Positions 18,851 through 28,532 of a stretch of DNA of 64,000 nt are shown here, piece by piece (positions within the stretch are counted from its first letter, which is position 1; the number at the start of each line of letters is the position of its first letter). The notes under the pieces are model-generated. The model saw only the letters and a list, made by a program, of their open reading frames with translations, made no database searches and had not been told where the DNA came from. Where the stretch lies: contig NZ_PVTD01000002.1 in assembly GCF_003003255.1 (NCBI RefSeq), forward strand, positions 186,001 to 250,000, in the 5' to 3' direction. Source of the DNA: Aliiruegeria haliotis. GTDB lineage: Bacteria > Pseudomonadota > Alphaproteobacteria > Rhodobacterales > Rhodobacteraceae. The position numbers were made by a program, and so were the translations under genes.

Positions 18851-19975
18851 TCAGAACACTTCGTCGATTGCCGCCTGCAACCGGGAGAGCGCGCCCGGCA
18901 CGTCATAGAGCTTGTCGAGCCCGAAGAGCCCGAGGCGGAAGGTGCGGAAATCTTCCGGCTCGTTGCACTGGAGCGGAACACCTGCGGCGATCTGCAGGCC
19001 AAGCGCCGCGAATTTCCGACCCGTCTGGATCTCCGGATCATCGGTGTAGGAGACTACCACACCCGGCGCACCGAACCCGTCGGCGGCCACGGATTTCACG
19101 CCTTTCTGCGCCAGCATTTCGCGCACCCCGTCGCCAAGTGCCCATTGCGCCTCCCGAAGGCGCTCGAAACCGTGTTCCCGCGTCTCCAGCATCGTGTCGC
19201 GGAAGGCGCGCAGACTATCGGTCGGCATGGTGGCGTGATAGGCATGGCCGCCGTTTTCATAGGCTTCCATGATCGTGCGCCATTTCTTCAGGTCGAGTGC
19301 AAAGCTGCTGCTCTGGGTCTCGGCCAGCCGGGCCTGCGCGCGCGCGTTCATCATCACGAGGCCCGCACAGGGCGTGGACGACCAACCTTTCTGCGGGGCC
19401 GAGATCAGGACATCCACACCGGTCGCTTTCATATCGACCCAGGCTGCGCCCGAGGCGATGCAGTCGAGCACAACCAATGCGCCGACCTCATGCGCCGCCG
19501 CAGCCATTTGCGTGATGTACGCGTCCGGCAGGATCAACCCGGCGGCGGTTTCGACGTGGGGCGCAAAGACGACGTCGGGCCTTGTGTCGCGGATCCTGGC
19601 GACGACTTCCTCGATCGGCGCCGGCGCGAAGGGCGCGCGGGTGTCGTTGCCGGATTGCCGCGCCATCAGCACCGTGGTCTCGGACGTGAACTTGCCCGCA
19701 TCGAAAATCTGTGACCAACGGAAGGAGAAGAAACCATTGCGCACGATCAGGGCGTGGGCATCGGTGCCGAACTGGCGTGCGACGGCCTCCATGCCACAGG
19801 TCCCGCCGCCCGGAACAATGGCCACGGCGTCAGCCTGGTAGACCTCCTTCAGCATCTCGTTGATATCGAGCATGACGCGTTGGAAGGCCGCCGACATGTG
19901 GTTGAGCGAGCGGTCTGTGAAGACGACGGAATATTCGAGAAGGCCGTCGGGATCGACGGTATCGAGCAATGCCAT
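18851..19975 (-). CDS. class V pyridoxal-phosphate aminotransferase (serine/alanine-glyoxylate type)
   Basis: A 374-residue fold-type I PLP enzyme of aminotransferase class V. PGGGTCGMEAVAR (residues 55-67) contacts the cofactor phosphate, LDCIASGAAW holds the ring-binding aspartate (D171) and SAPQKGWS the Schiff-base lysine (K196). Related enzymes are serine-pyruvate, alanine-glyoxylate and phosphonate aminotransferases. The first is a reasonable guess for a methylotrophy/photorespiration-like serine cycle, but no pathway genes are adjacent. The ATG at 19975 is preceded by GGAGG. It is convergent with the UbiH-family gene. Confidence 0.85.
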   Translation of the reverse strand: MALLDTVDPDGLLEYSVVFTDRSLNHMSAAFQRVMLDINEMLKEVYQADAVAIVPGGGTCGMEAVARQFGTDAHALIVRNGFFSFRWSQIFDAGKFTSETTVLMARQSGNDTRAPFAPAPIEEVVARIRDTRPDVVFAPHVETAAGLILPDAYITQMAAAAHEVGALVVLDCIASGAAWVDMKATGVDVLISAPQKGWSSTPCAGLVMMNARAQARLAETQSSSFALDLKKWRTIMEAYENGGHAYHATMPTDSLRAFRDTMLETREHGFERLREAQWALGDGVREMLAQKGVKSVAADGFGAPGVVVSYTDDPEIQTGRKFAALGLQIAAGVPLQCNEPEDFRTFRLGLFGLDKLYDVPGALSRLQAAIDEVF

Positions 19976-20099
19976 TGGGACCTCCGTGGTTTTAAGGCGT
20001 GGTAGCGCGTGTGGACGGTCGGGGAAAGGGCGCGATTGGCGCACGTCGGCCAAGACGCTTGACACCCCGGGGGTCCGCACCAGATGCCTTGGAGATCGA

Positions 20100-20891
20100 A
20101 TGCACGGGGTCGGCATGAGCGACGGCGGTGGAATTGTCCTGATGATCGGCAGTGGGCCGGACGCCACGCGGTGCCGCGATTGGCCTCGCGGCGCCATTTC
20201 CACCATCGTGGCGATCAACAACGCCTGGCAGCTACGGCCGGATTGGGACTACCTCGCCTTCCCCGATGATTTCGCGGAGGACCGAAAACCCCACCGACAG
20301 GCGCCGTCCCAGCGAATCGTCCGGTCCGACGCCTATGTGCCGGCCAACAACACCTATGGCGGTGTCTTGTTCGCCGGGGGCACGATGGCCTTTTCCGCCG
20401 CCTACTGGGCGCTGGCCGCGTTGAAGCCTCGCGTCCTGGCCTTTCTGGGTTGCGACATGGTGTACCCAGCCACCGGGCGAACCCATTTCTACGGCACAGG
20501 ATCCGCAGATCCGCTACGCCGGGATGTCAGTCTGCGCGATCTGGAGGCCAAGTCCGCACGGCTGGAGCTGCTCGCCGCACAGGACGGTTGTGCCTGTGTG
20601 CGCCTTTCGGAAGGGGACAGCCGCCTGACATTCCCACCGGTCGCGCCTGCCGCGCTGTCGAAGGTCGCGCGCCCCGTGCTCCGGAACAGTGGGCACGCCA
20701 TCCGCGCGGCGCTGGACGCAGAGATACGGTCGGGCATGAGATTCGACAGTGGCCGCTACTGGGACCATCTCGCGGAAATCGACATCCCCGAAATTGACGA
20801 GATCGACCGGCTCTGGCGTCATGCCTTCGCGTCAGAAACCGGCCGCCACATCGATCGAGCTAGATCGGACCGGGCAGCCGTTCTTCGCTGA
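20100..20891 (+). CDS. conserved hypothetical protein (possible DUF115/GT42-like fold)
   Basis: A 263-residue protein of unknown function. It opens with a Rossmann-like strand and glycine loop (VLMIGSGPDA), continues with IVAINNAW and PDWDYLAFPDD, and has the block FLGCDMVYPATGRTHFYGTG, followed near residue 150 by DPLRRDVSLRDLEAKSARL. The pattern of a GSGPS-like loop followed by N-N and D-x-x-Y resembles DUF115/sialyltransferase-like proteins, so a nucleotide-sugar or nucleotide-binding role is possible but unproven. The start at 20100 has GGAG 5 bases upstream; ATG 20115 is the alternative. Its last 32 bases overlap the convergent AsnC gene. Confidence 0.6.
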   Translation: MHGVGMSDGGGIVLMIGSGPDATRCRDWPRGAISTIVAINNAWQLRPDWDYLAFPDDFAEDRKPHRQAPSQRIVRSDAYVPANNTYGGVLFAGGTMAFSAAYWALAALKPRVLAFLGCDMVYPATGRTHFYGTGSADPLRRDVSLRDLEAKSARLELLAAQDGCACVRLSEGDSRLTFPPVAPAALSKVARPVLRNSGHAIRAALDAEIRSGMRFDSGRYWDHLAEIDIPEIDEIDRLWRHAFASETGRHIDRARSDRAAVLR

Positions 20892-21327
20892 GCAACACAT
20901 TCGCCTCGACGTTTCCCACCCCTGGCAGCGTCATGATCCGCCGACGCAGCACACGTTCGAAATCCGCGAGGTCCCGCGCGACGACCCGTAAACGGTAGTC
21001 GTAAAGACCAAGCACGTGCTCGACGGTCTGCACTTCCGGAATGGCGCTGGCCGCCCGTTCGAACTCGTCAAGGCTCACCCTGCCCTTCGTGGCCAGCTTC
21101 ACGCCCAGAAAGACCGTGACGCCGAAGCCCAGCGCCTCCCGGTCGAGCACGAGGCGTCGACCGCTCAGCACGCCGGCCTCCGTCAACCGCTTCACGCGGC
21201 GCCAGGCGGCCGGTTGCGACAGGCCAAGCCGGCGGCCCAGTTCGCCGGTGCCCAGCGTAGCGTCCTCCCGGAGTGCGCGGAGCAACGCGCGATCCTGATC
21301 GTCGAGTTCGAACGAAGGCTCGGTCAT
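20860..21327 (-). CDS. Lrp/AsnC family transcriptional regulator (second of a tandem pair)
   Basis: A 155-residue Lrp/AsnC regulator. The helix-turn-helix (about residues 8-60) includes LDDQDRALLRALREDATLG and GLSQPAAWRRVKRL. The C-terminal RAM domain (70-150) has VFLGVKLATKG, VEHVLGLYDYRLRVVA and the LPGVGNVEANVLLSEE tail; such domains bind amino acids and assemble into octamers. Its ATG overlaps the stop of the upstream paralog by 4 bases (21324-21327), so the two are translationally coupled and may form mixed assemblies. The 3' end overlaps a convergent hypothetical gene by 32 bases. Confidence 0.92.
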   Translation of the reverse strand: MTEPSFELDDQDRALLRALREDATLGTGELGRRLGLSQPAAWRRVKRLTEAGVLSGRRLVLDREALGFGVTVFLGVKLATKGRVSLDEFERAASAIPEVQTVEHVLGLYDYRLRVVARDLADFERVLRRRIMTLPGVGNVEANVLLSEERLPGPI

Positions 21328-21779
21328 ATCGGAAGTTCCTCGTCGGCCTTGATGGTGGCGACATGTACAAGTGCCTCGATATCGGCGATGTGCGGCAGGG
21401 TCAGCAGGCGGGTTCGATAGAGATGCTGATAGTGGGCCATGTCGCGGGCGATGACCACGAGGCGCAGATCCACACGACCAAGAAACGTTTGTATTTCAAG
21501 AACCTCCGGAACGTTTCTCGCCTCCCGGATGAAGATGTCAAAGGCGTTGGTCTCGGTCTTGTCGAGCGTGAACCGCAGGCTCACGTGCACGGTGTAGCCA
21601 AGGGCCCGCCAGTTGATCACGGCTTCCTGTCCCTTCAGGATGCCCCTGTCGCGCAGCCGGGCGATCCGGCGGGAACAGACCGCGGAAGTGGTGCCCGCAG
21701 CATCGGCAAGCTCCGCCATCGCGATTCCCGGATCGGGCTGAAAATGGCGCAGAATGCGTCGGTCGAGGTCGTCAAGCAT
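21324..21779 (-). CDS. Lrp/AsnC family transcriptional regulator (first of a tandem pair)
   Basis: A 151-residue Lrp/AsnC protein with the usual start LDDLDRRILRHFQPDPG, a helix-turn-helix (AGTTSAVCSRRIARLRDRGI) and a RAM domain (VHVSLRFTLDKTE; EIQTFLGRVDLRLVVIA; LPHIADIEALVHVATIK). It is divergent from ilvC across 137 bases that contain a perfect inverted repeat. Lrp-family proteins classically control branched-chain amino acid genes and their own genes, so ilvC and this pair are the obvious targets (inference). It is not a duplicate of its neighbour; the sequences differ throughout. Confidence 0.92.
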   Translation of the reverse strand: MLDDLDRRILRHFQPDPGIAMAELADAAGTTSAVCSRRIARLRDRGILKGQEAVINWRALGYTVHVSLRFTLDKTETNAFDIFIREARNVPEVLEIQTFLGRVDLRLVVIARDMAHYQHLYRTRLLTLPHIADIEALVHVATIKADEELPI

Positions 21780-21781
21780 AA

Positions 21782-22939
<1,158 letters not shown>

Positions 22940-22961
22940 TCCGCAGACCGGCACGAATGCG

Positions 22962-22995
22962 GAAAACCCCGGTCATTCGACCGGGGTTTTCTTTT
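22962..22995 (+). terminator. rho-independent terminator of ilvC
   Basis: A perfect 13-base-pair stem (22962-22974 with 22979-22991), a four-base loop, then a T-rich tail, 22 bases after the stop codon. Confidence 0.93.
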
Positions 22996-23229
22996 CTGTC
23001 CGCGCGCGCTGCCCCAATGCCGGACAATATCGGGGCACGCACTTGACCCGAACATCCCCGGAAGAGTGATCGGATTGACGCGGAACCAAAACAGCGCACG
23101 ACACGCCACCCTGAGGGTCATATCTCGCCGCGACGCCACGTGCCCAAGCCGCCCGGACCGGGGCGGCTTTCCCGGCGCACAACGCCGTAGCCTCTTGATC
23201 CCGCGATGGTTCTCACGGAAAGGTCGCAC

Positions 23230-24168
23230 ATGAGTTCCCCTACGCCGCAGAACCCTGGCATGAGCAACTGGCTCCTTATCACCTTTCTCGGCGTGATCTG
23301 GGGCGCCGCGTTCATGACACAGGCAATCGCGTTGGAGGGGTTCGCGCCATTGACGCTGGCGGCGCTACGCACCTCCATCGCGGCGGTTTTCCTCTGGGGA
23401 GTCGGCGCGATGGCAGGGCAACCGCTTTCCAGCATCACGCGGCAGGCCGGCGCGCGGGGCTGGAGGTTCTCTTTCGTGATCGGGCTGGCGTCCTTCGCCG
23501 TGCCCTTCGTGCTGCTGGCCTGGGGATTGCAATTCGTTCCCTCTGCCTTTGCGGGCATCACCATGGGCATGCTGCCACTCCTGATCCTGCCGCTTGTGGC
23601 GGTGTTTTCACCCGAGGAAGGCATCGGACCGCGCCGCATCGTTGGCGTGACGCTCGGTTTCATCGGCTTGATCATTCTGATCGGTCCGGAGGCAATCCTG
23701 GCGAGGGCGGGCGACAACGGGCTTTGGGGGCGACTGGCCTGTATTGGCGCTGCTTGCTGCTATGCCATTGGCTCCGTGGCTACGCGCCTGGCCCCGAAGA
23801 TGCCGCCCATCGCCTTCGCCGCGGCGACCCTTGGTGCGGCGGGCTGCCTCCTTATGCCGCTCGCCCTGGCCGTCGAGGGGATACCAAACGACCTCAGCCT
23901 GCGTCCGGTGCTCGCCTTGCTCTACGTCGCCCTGCTGCCCACAGCCATCGCCGGTGTGATCCGGATCCGGGTCATCACCACGGCGGGATCCCTTTTCATG
24001 AGCATCACCAACTACATGGTACCGGTCTGGGCAGTGATCTTCGGCGTCACCCTGATGCGGGAGGACCTGCCTGCACAGATGTATGTCGCGCTGGCGTTGA
24101 TCCTGCTCGGCATTGCTGTCAGCCAGAGTCGCGCGATCCAGGCCAGTGTTCGGGCGCGACGCCGTTAG
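23230..24168 (+). CDS. DMT superfamily (EamA) permease
   Basis: A 312-residue inner-membrane protein with ten hydrophobic segments in two EamA repeats. The first repeat begins LITFLGVIWGAAFMTQ and includes TLAALRTSIAAVFLW; the first repeat ends with VGVTLGFIGLIILIGPE. The second repeat begins near residue 165 and closes with MREDLPAQMYVALALILLG. Family members export amino acids, nucleotides or other metabolites, but the substrate is not predictable here. ATG 23230 has GGAAAGG 7-13 bases upstream; ATG 23206 is possible but lacks a site. It is convergent with glmM across 51 bases containing a 20-base palindrome. Confidence 0.85.
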   Translation: MSSPTPQNPGMSNWLLITFLGVIWGAAFMTQAIALEGFAPLTLAALRTSIAAVFLWGVGAMAGQPLSSITRQAGARGWRFSFVIGLASFAVPFVLLAWGLQFVPSAFAGITMGMLPLLILPLVAVFSPEEGIGPRRIVGVTLGFIGLIILIGPEAILARAGDNGLWGRLACIGAACCYAIGSVATRLAPKMPPIAFAAATLGAAGCLLMPLALAVEGIPNDLSLRPVLALLYVALLPTAIAGVIRIRVITTAGSLFMSITNYMVPVWAVIFGVTLMREDLPAQMYVALALILLGIAVSQSRAIQASVRARRR

Positions 24169-24174
24169 GCCATG

Positions 24175-24194
24175 CTCCCGGACGCGTCCGGGAG
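24175..24194. repeat. 20-base perfect palindrome between convergent genes
   Basis: CTCCCGGACG is followed directly by its reverse complement. It lies between the stops of the DMT permease and glmM genes and could slow or stop transcription from both sides, though it has no loop and no T run. Confidence 0.5.
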
Positions 24195-24219
24195 GCGCCG
24201 CGGTTCCATGGCCGCGCCG

Positions 24220-25563
24220 TCAGACGGCGGCCTGCACCGCGTCGACGACCGAATCAACGACGCGTTCAAGCAACTGCGCATCCTCGCACTCTGCCATCAC
24301 GCGGATGAGCGGCTCGGTGCCGGACTTGCGGATCAGCAGCCGCCCATTGCCGGTCAGCTTGGTTTCGGCGTCCGCAATCGCAGCCTTTACCCCATCGGTG
24401 TCGAGCGGGGCCGCACCGGCCTCGTAGCGCACGTTCTTCAGCAATTGCGGCACGGTCTCGAAGCTCTTGGAGAGTTGCGAGGCCCGCTGGTTCGTCTCTG
24501 CCATCGCGGCGAGGAACTGCAGCGCCGCGATCAGCCCGTCGCCGGTTGTCGCATAGTCGGTCATCACGATGTGGCCGGACTGTTCACCACCAAGGTTCCA
24601 GCCCCCTTCGCGCATGCGCTCCACGACATAGCGGTCGCCGACAGCCGTCCGCTCCAGACGCAGCTTCTGATCCTCGAGGTAGCGTTCCAGACCAAGGTTC
24701 GACATCACCGTTGCAACCAGCGCGTCGCCCTTAAGTTGCCCGTGCTGCGCCCATCGGGCCGCCAACAACGCCATGATCTGATCGCCATCGGCCACCTGGC
24801 CATTCTCGTCGATGATCATCACCCGGTCGGCATCGCCATCGAGGCAGATGCCCACATCCGCACCGTGGGTCAGTACAGCCGCGGCCGCGGTCGCCACATG
24901 GGTGGAGCCGCAATCCTTGTTGATATTGACACCGTTGGGTGTCACGCCAAGCGGAATGACATCGGCGCCAAGCTCCCAGAGCACCTCCGGCGCGGTCTTG
25001 TAGGCGGCGCCGTTCGCACAATCCACAACCACTTTCAGCCCCGAGAGCTTCAGGTGGTTGGGAAAGCTCGCCTTGGCCCGCTCCAGGTAGCGGAACCGGC
25101 CGTCGTCAATCCGCCGCGCACGGCCGATATTCTCCGCGGCCGCAGGCTCCACACCGTTGCGGACCATCTCCTCGATCTCCGCCTCCGCCTCGTCCGAGAG
25201 CTTGAAGCCGTCGGGGCCGAAGAACTTGATCCCGTTGTCATGATACGGGTTGTGGCTGGCGGAGATCATGATCCCCACGTCTGCCCGCATCGAGGTGGTC
25301 AGGTATCCGACTGCCGGTGTCGGGACCGGCCCCAGCAGGTAGACGTTCATTCCGGTCGAGGTCAGCCCAGCCGTCAGCGCGGTCTCGAACATGTAGCCCG
25401 ACAGGCGTGTGTCCTTGCCGATCACCACCCTGTGTTCGGCCTTGCCGTCGCGGCGGAAGAACCTGCCCGCCGCAGCACCGAGCTTCAACGCCGTCTCGGC
25501 GGTCATCGGATGGCTGTTCGCCCGGCCTCGCACGCCATCGGTGCCAAAAAGAGTTCTGCTCAT
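24220..25563 (-). CDS. glmM: phosphoglucosamine mutase
   Basis: GlmM converts glucosamine-6-phosphate to glucosamine-1-phosphate for UDP-GlcNAc, the precursor of peptidoglycan and lipid A. The 447-residue protein begins [11 protein letters not shown]. It has the phosphoserine loop [20 protein letters not shown] (active serine S103), the metal loop LDGDADR, the sugar-binding GGEQSGH and the phosphate-binding [12 protein letters not shown] near the C-terminus. The length is normal. Its ATG overlaps the folP stop by 4 bases, so glmM is translated as the last gene of the folB-folP-glmM unit. Confidence 0.97.
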   Translation of the reverse strand: MSRTLFGTDGVRGRANSHPMTAETALKLGAAAGRFFRRDGKAEHRVVIGKDTRLSGYMFETALTAGLTSTGMNVYLLGPVPTPAVGYLTTSMRADVGIMISASHNPYHDNGIKFFGPDGFKLSDEAEAEIEEMVRNGVEPAAAENIGRARRIDDGRFRYLERAKASFPNHLKLSGLKVVVDCANGAAYKTAPEVLWELGADVIPLGVTPNGVNINKDCGSTHVATAAAAVLTHGADVGICLDGDADRVMIIDENGQVADGDQIMALLAARWAQHGQLKGDALVATVMSNLGLERYLEDQKLRLERTAVGDRYVVERMREGGWNLGGEQSGHIVMTDYATTGDGLIAALQFLAAMAETNQRASQLSKSFETVPQLLKNVRYEAGAAPLDTDGVKAAIADAETKLTGNGRLLIRKSGTEPLIRVMAECEDAQLLERVVDSVVDAVQAAV

Positions 25564-26585
25564 ATCGCCTCCCTCGGGGCTGTGCCGCTGCCGACGGCCT
25601 GAAACAGACGCAGCGCCTGCCGCGTTTCAAGCACATCATGCACCCGTAATATCTGCACTCCCTGTGCCACACCCGCAAGGGCCACCGCAACCGAGCCGGG
25701 CCCCCGGTCGCACGCCTCCGCCGCCCCGCCGATGGTTCCGATGAAGCGTTTTCGCGAGGCGCCAAGCAGGATCGGGCAACCGAGTGCGTGAAACAGCGAC
25801 AGTCGCGCAAGCAGGGCGAGGTTGTGCTCCAGCGTCTTTCCGAAGCCGATCCCCGGATCAGCAATGATGCGCCTGCGTGCAATCCCGGATGCCTCGGCTT
25901 GCGCGATCCGCGCTTCGAGGGCGTCATAGACATCGAGCAGCACATCGTCATAGCGCGGGTCGTCCTGCATGGTGACCGGTGTCTCGATGGAATGCATGAT
26001 GCAGACAGGTACGTCACGGCTCGCCACCAGCGGCGCGAGTTCGGTGTCGAACCCCAGCCCGGCAACGTCATTGACAAGATCCGCCCCGGCATCCAGCGCC
26101 GCCGCTGCGACCGGAGCCTTGCGGGTGTCGATGGAGATCGAAACTTTGAGCCCCGCGTCCCGCATCGCCGCAATAACGGGTGCCGTGCGGGCGATCTCCT
26201 CCTCGATTGCGACTTCGGCGGCCCCGGGGCGCGTGGATTCGCCCCCGATATCAATGACCTCCGCCATCTGCGCCATCTCCGTGGCACGGGCCAGCGCAGC
26301 GGTCGGCGTGTGATGTCTCCCACCGTCGGAAAAGCTGTCCGGCGTCACGTTCAGGATCCCCATGAGGGACGGGCAGTCCATGCGCAACAGCCCGAGATCG
26401 GGCCTTGGCCCGGTCAGGCGCCGAAGCGCATCGCCGGGGATCTCTGCCGCTGGCACGACTTGCGGCGCAGCGTCCCGCCGCAACACTTCAACCCGGTCGA
26501 ACCAGCACCAGCCTCCAGCCAGCGATTCGGCCGTCGCGGGGCGCGCGATGTCGAATTTCGGGATCGGACGATAGTAGAGCCTCAT
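25560..26585 (-). CDS. folP: dihydropteroate synthase
   Basis: FolP condenses 6-hydroxymethyl-dihydropterin diphosphate with p-aminobenzoate and is the target of sulfonamides. The 341-residue product is longer than the usual ~280 because of about 75 N-terminal residues ([17 protein letters not shown]...) common in this group. The TIM barrel starts at [14 protein letters not shown] and includes [29 protein letters not shown] and [13 protein letters not shown], with [12 protein letters not shown] as the PABA/pterin loop. The start at 26585 matches MRLYYRP. The stop overlaps the glmM start (ATGA) and folB lies 30 bases upstream. Confidence 0.96.
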   Translation of the reverse strand: MRLYYRPIPKFDIARPATAESLAGGWCWFDRVEVLRRDAAPQVVPAAEIPGDALRRLTGPRPDLGLLRMDCPSLMGILNVTPDSFSDGGRHHTPTAALARATEMAQMAEVIDIGGESTRPGAAEVAIEEEIARTAPVIAAMRDAGLKVSISIDTRKAPVAAAALDAGADLVNDVAGLGFDTELAPLVASRDVPVCIMHSIETPVTMQDDPRYDDVLLDVYDALEARIAQAEASGIARRRIIADPGIGFGKTLEHNLALLARLSLFHALGCPILLGASRKRFIGTIGGAAEACDRGPGSVAVALAGVAQGVQILRVHDVLETRQALRLFQAVGSGTAPREAI

Positions 26586-26615
26586 GACACCTTCCCCCGG
26601 CACGAACCGGAACGA

Positions 26616-27530
26616 TCACAGCATCAGTTTATCGGCAAGCGCCAGGTGCGTGCCACCCGGCACGTCGGCACCAAGGCCAAGCAGGCGCTCCGCGTCGAGG
26701 GTCCCGGCGAACCACGCGGAGAGCGCAGCGGCGTCCCGTGGGTCCACTTCCGGCCGGTCGACGGTATCCAGCACCACTTTCGACGGCGCCCAGACAACGA
26801 TCCGTCCGGAGGTGATCGCATGCGTGATCTCGGTCCGGCTGTCGACTACGATACATCTAACGTCCCGTGCGGCCAGCACCCACGCGTTCTGCTCCAGCGC
26901 CAGGAGATCGATCCGCCGTTGCGGAAGCGGCGCCCCCGCGACCGGTATCGACGTCTCCGGCAATCCCACGGTCAGCACAACCGGTCGCTCAAGCGCCTCA
27001 AGCGCGTCCAGCCAGGTCGCAAGTCGCGCGTCGGCAATCGCCATGTTGGACAGGTGGACGACCAGCGGCCGCGTCTGCTCCTCCGCGACGGGTTCGGCAA
27101 CCCGGGCGGTGTCGCGCGTGCGTTCGATCTCAACGCCCAGAGCAAAGGGACCCCGGTCGAGTTTGTCGATGCGGACGAAAACGCGCCGGGCCCGCGGCTC
27201 CAGCAGCAGGGTCTCCGCGATCCGCTCCGCCAGCGTCTCCAGCAATGCCAAACGCTCTTCGGAAAGGGCGCCCTCCACCGCCTCCGTGATCGCGTCATAG
27301 CTCAGGATCCGGTCCACATCGTCGGCAAGCGGTGCGCTTGCCCGACCGACCTCAACCACAACGTTGAAGCGCAAGCGCTGTGTGACCCCTCGTTCTTCCT
27401 GGAAGGCACCGATCTCGACCTCCCGCACGTAGTCACGCAGCGCAATCCGGTCGCGCGGGGCGCCTTTGGGCGCGGTTGCCGCCGCGCGGTCTTCAGGATG
27501 AGCGAATGCCAGGGGGAGATCGCGTGTCAT
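26616..27530 (-). CDS. folB: dihydroneopterin aldolase fused to an amino-acid-kinase-like domain
   Basis: Residues 29-137 form a FolB domain: LRDYVREVEIGAFQEERG, QRLRFNVVVEV, LSYDAITEAVEG, LLETLAERIAETLL (the ETLAERI helix of the active site) and VFVRIDKLDRGP (catalytic-type lysine K123). FolB cleaves dihydroneopterin to 6-hydroxymethyl-dihydropterin. The usual family length is about 120; here residues 155-304 form a second domain. Its blocks RRIDLLALEQNAWVLA and IVVWAPSKVVLDT resemble small amino-acid-kinase-fold proteins. The glycine-rich phosphate loop expected at its start is replaced by VVHLSNMAIADA, so catalysis by this part is doubtful. First gene of the folB-folP-glmM unit. Confidence 0.85.
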   Translation of the reverse strand: MTRDLPLAFAHPEDRAAATAPKGAPRDRIALRDYVREVEIGAFQEERGVTQRLRFNVVVEVGRASAPLADDVDRILSYDAITEAVEGALSEERLALLETLAERIAETLLLEPRARRVFVRIDKLDRGPFALGVEIERTRDTARVAEPVAEEQTRPLVVHLSNMAIADARLATWLDALEALERPVVLTVGLPETSIPVAGAPLPQRRIDLLALEQNAWVLAARDVRCIVVDSRTEITHAITSGRIVVWAPSKVVLDTVDRPEVDPRDAAALSAWFAGTLDAERLLGLGADVPGGTHLALADKLML

Positions 27531-27658
27531 GGCGCCTTCATGACAGATGCCGCACCGCTTGCCACGTCACAATCGACAAAAGGCCGCCCCTAGGCGACCT
27601 TGTCACGTCCGGATCGGCACGTTTCACCTGCCCGAAGCCCACAGGCTCCGGTTCGCGG

Positions 27659-28342
27659 TCAGGACCGGGGATGGCGATAAAAATGGTGCACACCGATCGA
27701 AGCCGTTCTGGCGAACTTCCGCGACCAGGAGGGGCGCACGGCGATGGTGTGATAGTGCGTTGCACCACTTGTCAGCAGCTTCGGCGCCCCTTCCAGCATC
27801 AAACGGGCTACCTTGCCCACGCGCTTGAACGCTTTCGGTTCCGAGATACGCTCCGGGTTGCCGTCGCAGGTGTAGGTGAACTGGCATTGATACTTTTTGC
27901 CCGTGCCCTGGTTGATGACACCACAGACCGTGTTCGGGTAGAGCGGGCTCTTCACCCGGTTCAGGATTACTTCGGCCACGGCGAACTGGCCCTTTACGCT
28001 CTCGCCGCGCGCTTCGAAATAGAGCGCCTCGGCAAGGCACTTCCACTCCGCGCCGCCGCTGACGTGGGGTTGCTTGTCCAGCCAATTGCGCGAGTAACTT
28101 ACGGACTTGAACTCCCGCGGTCGCGGCATCGCGCGCACCGAAGTCGAAGGGCTCAGGCGCCCCAGATGCTCGTCGCTCAGCGAAGAAAGGACGCGGTTCT
28201 CCATCCCGAGGAGTGTTTCCAGCCGGTCAGAAGCAGCCGCGGTCGGATCGGTCGAGGTCGACAGCCGGGCCTCCGCCACGGCCATGGATCCTGTCCCCAA
28301 CAGGAGTCCAGACAATAGAAATACAGCACGCAAAAGCGTCAT
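27659..28342 (-). CDS. SleB/CwlJ-type cell wall hydrolase
   Basis: A 227-residue exported peptidoglycan hydrolase of the Hydrolase_2 family (lytic transglycosylase-like, named after spore germination enzymes but common in alphaproteobacteria). A signal peptide covers residues 1-24. The catalytic domain (about 98-220) has CLAEALYFEARGES with the conserved EARGE, VAEVILNRV, and a conserved disulfide-type CQFTYTCDG. The terminal segment includes ATHYHTIAVRPSW. The start at 28342 gives the signal peptide directly. It lies downstream of the PPDK-like gene, 190 bases apart, on the same strand. Confidence 0.9.
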   Translation of the reverse strand: MTLLRAVFLLSGLLLGTGSMAVAEARLSTSTDPTAAASDRLETLLGMENRVLSSLSDEHLGRLSPSTSVRAMPRPREFKSVSYSRNWLDKQPHVSGGAEWKCLAEALYFEARGESVKGQFAVAEVILNRVKSPLYPNTVCGVINQGTGKKYQCQFTYTCDGNPERISEPKAFKRVGKVARLMLEGAPKLLTSGATHYHTIAVRPSWSRKFARTASIGVHHFYRHPRS

Positions 28343-28532
28343 TTTCAGTCCCACCCAGTATTGCGGAATCACCCCGCAGCAAGCCGGGAGCGGCGATAGC
28401 AATTCTGCAACAGGGTTGTAAATGCCATGGAGCCGGAAATGCGGTCACTGTGTTGACGCAGGGTCGGAATCAGGTGTTTTTGGGCAAATTTTGGCAGATT
28501 CTCGCCGAACGCCGGCGAAAAGCTGCGTGTTT

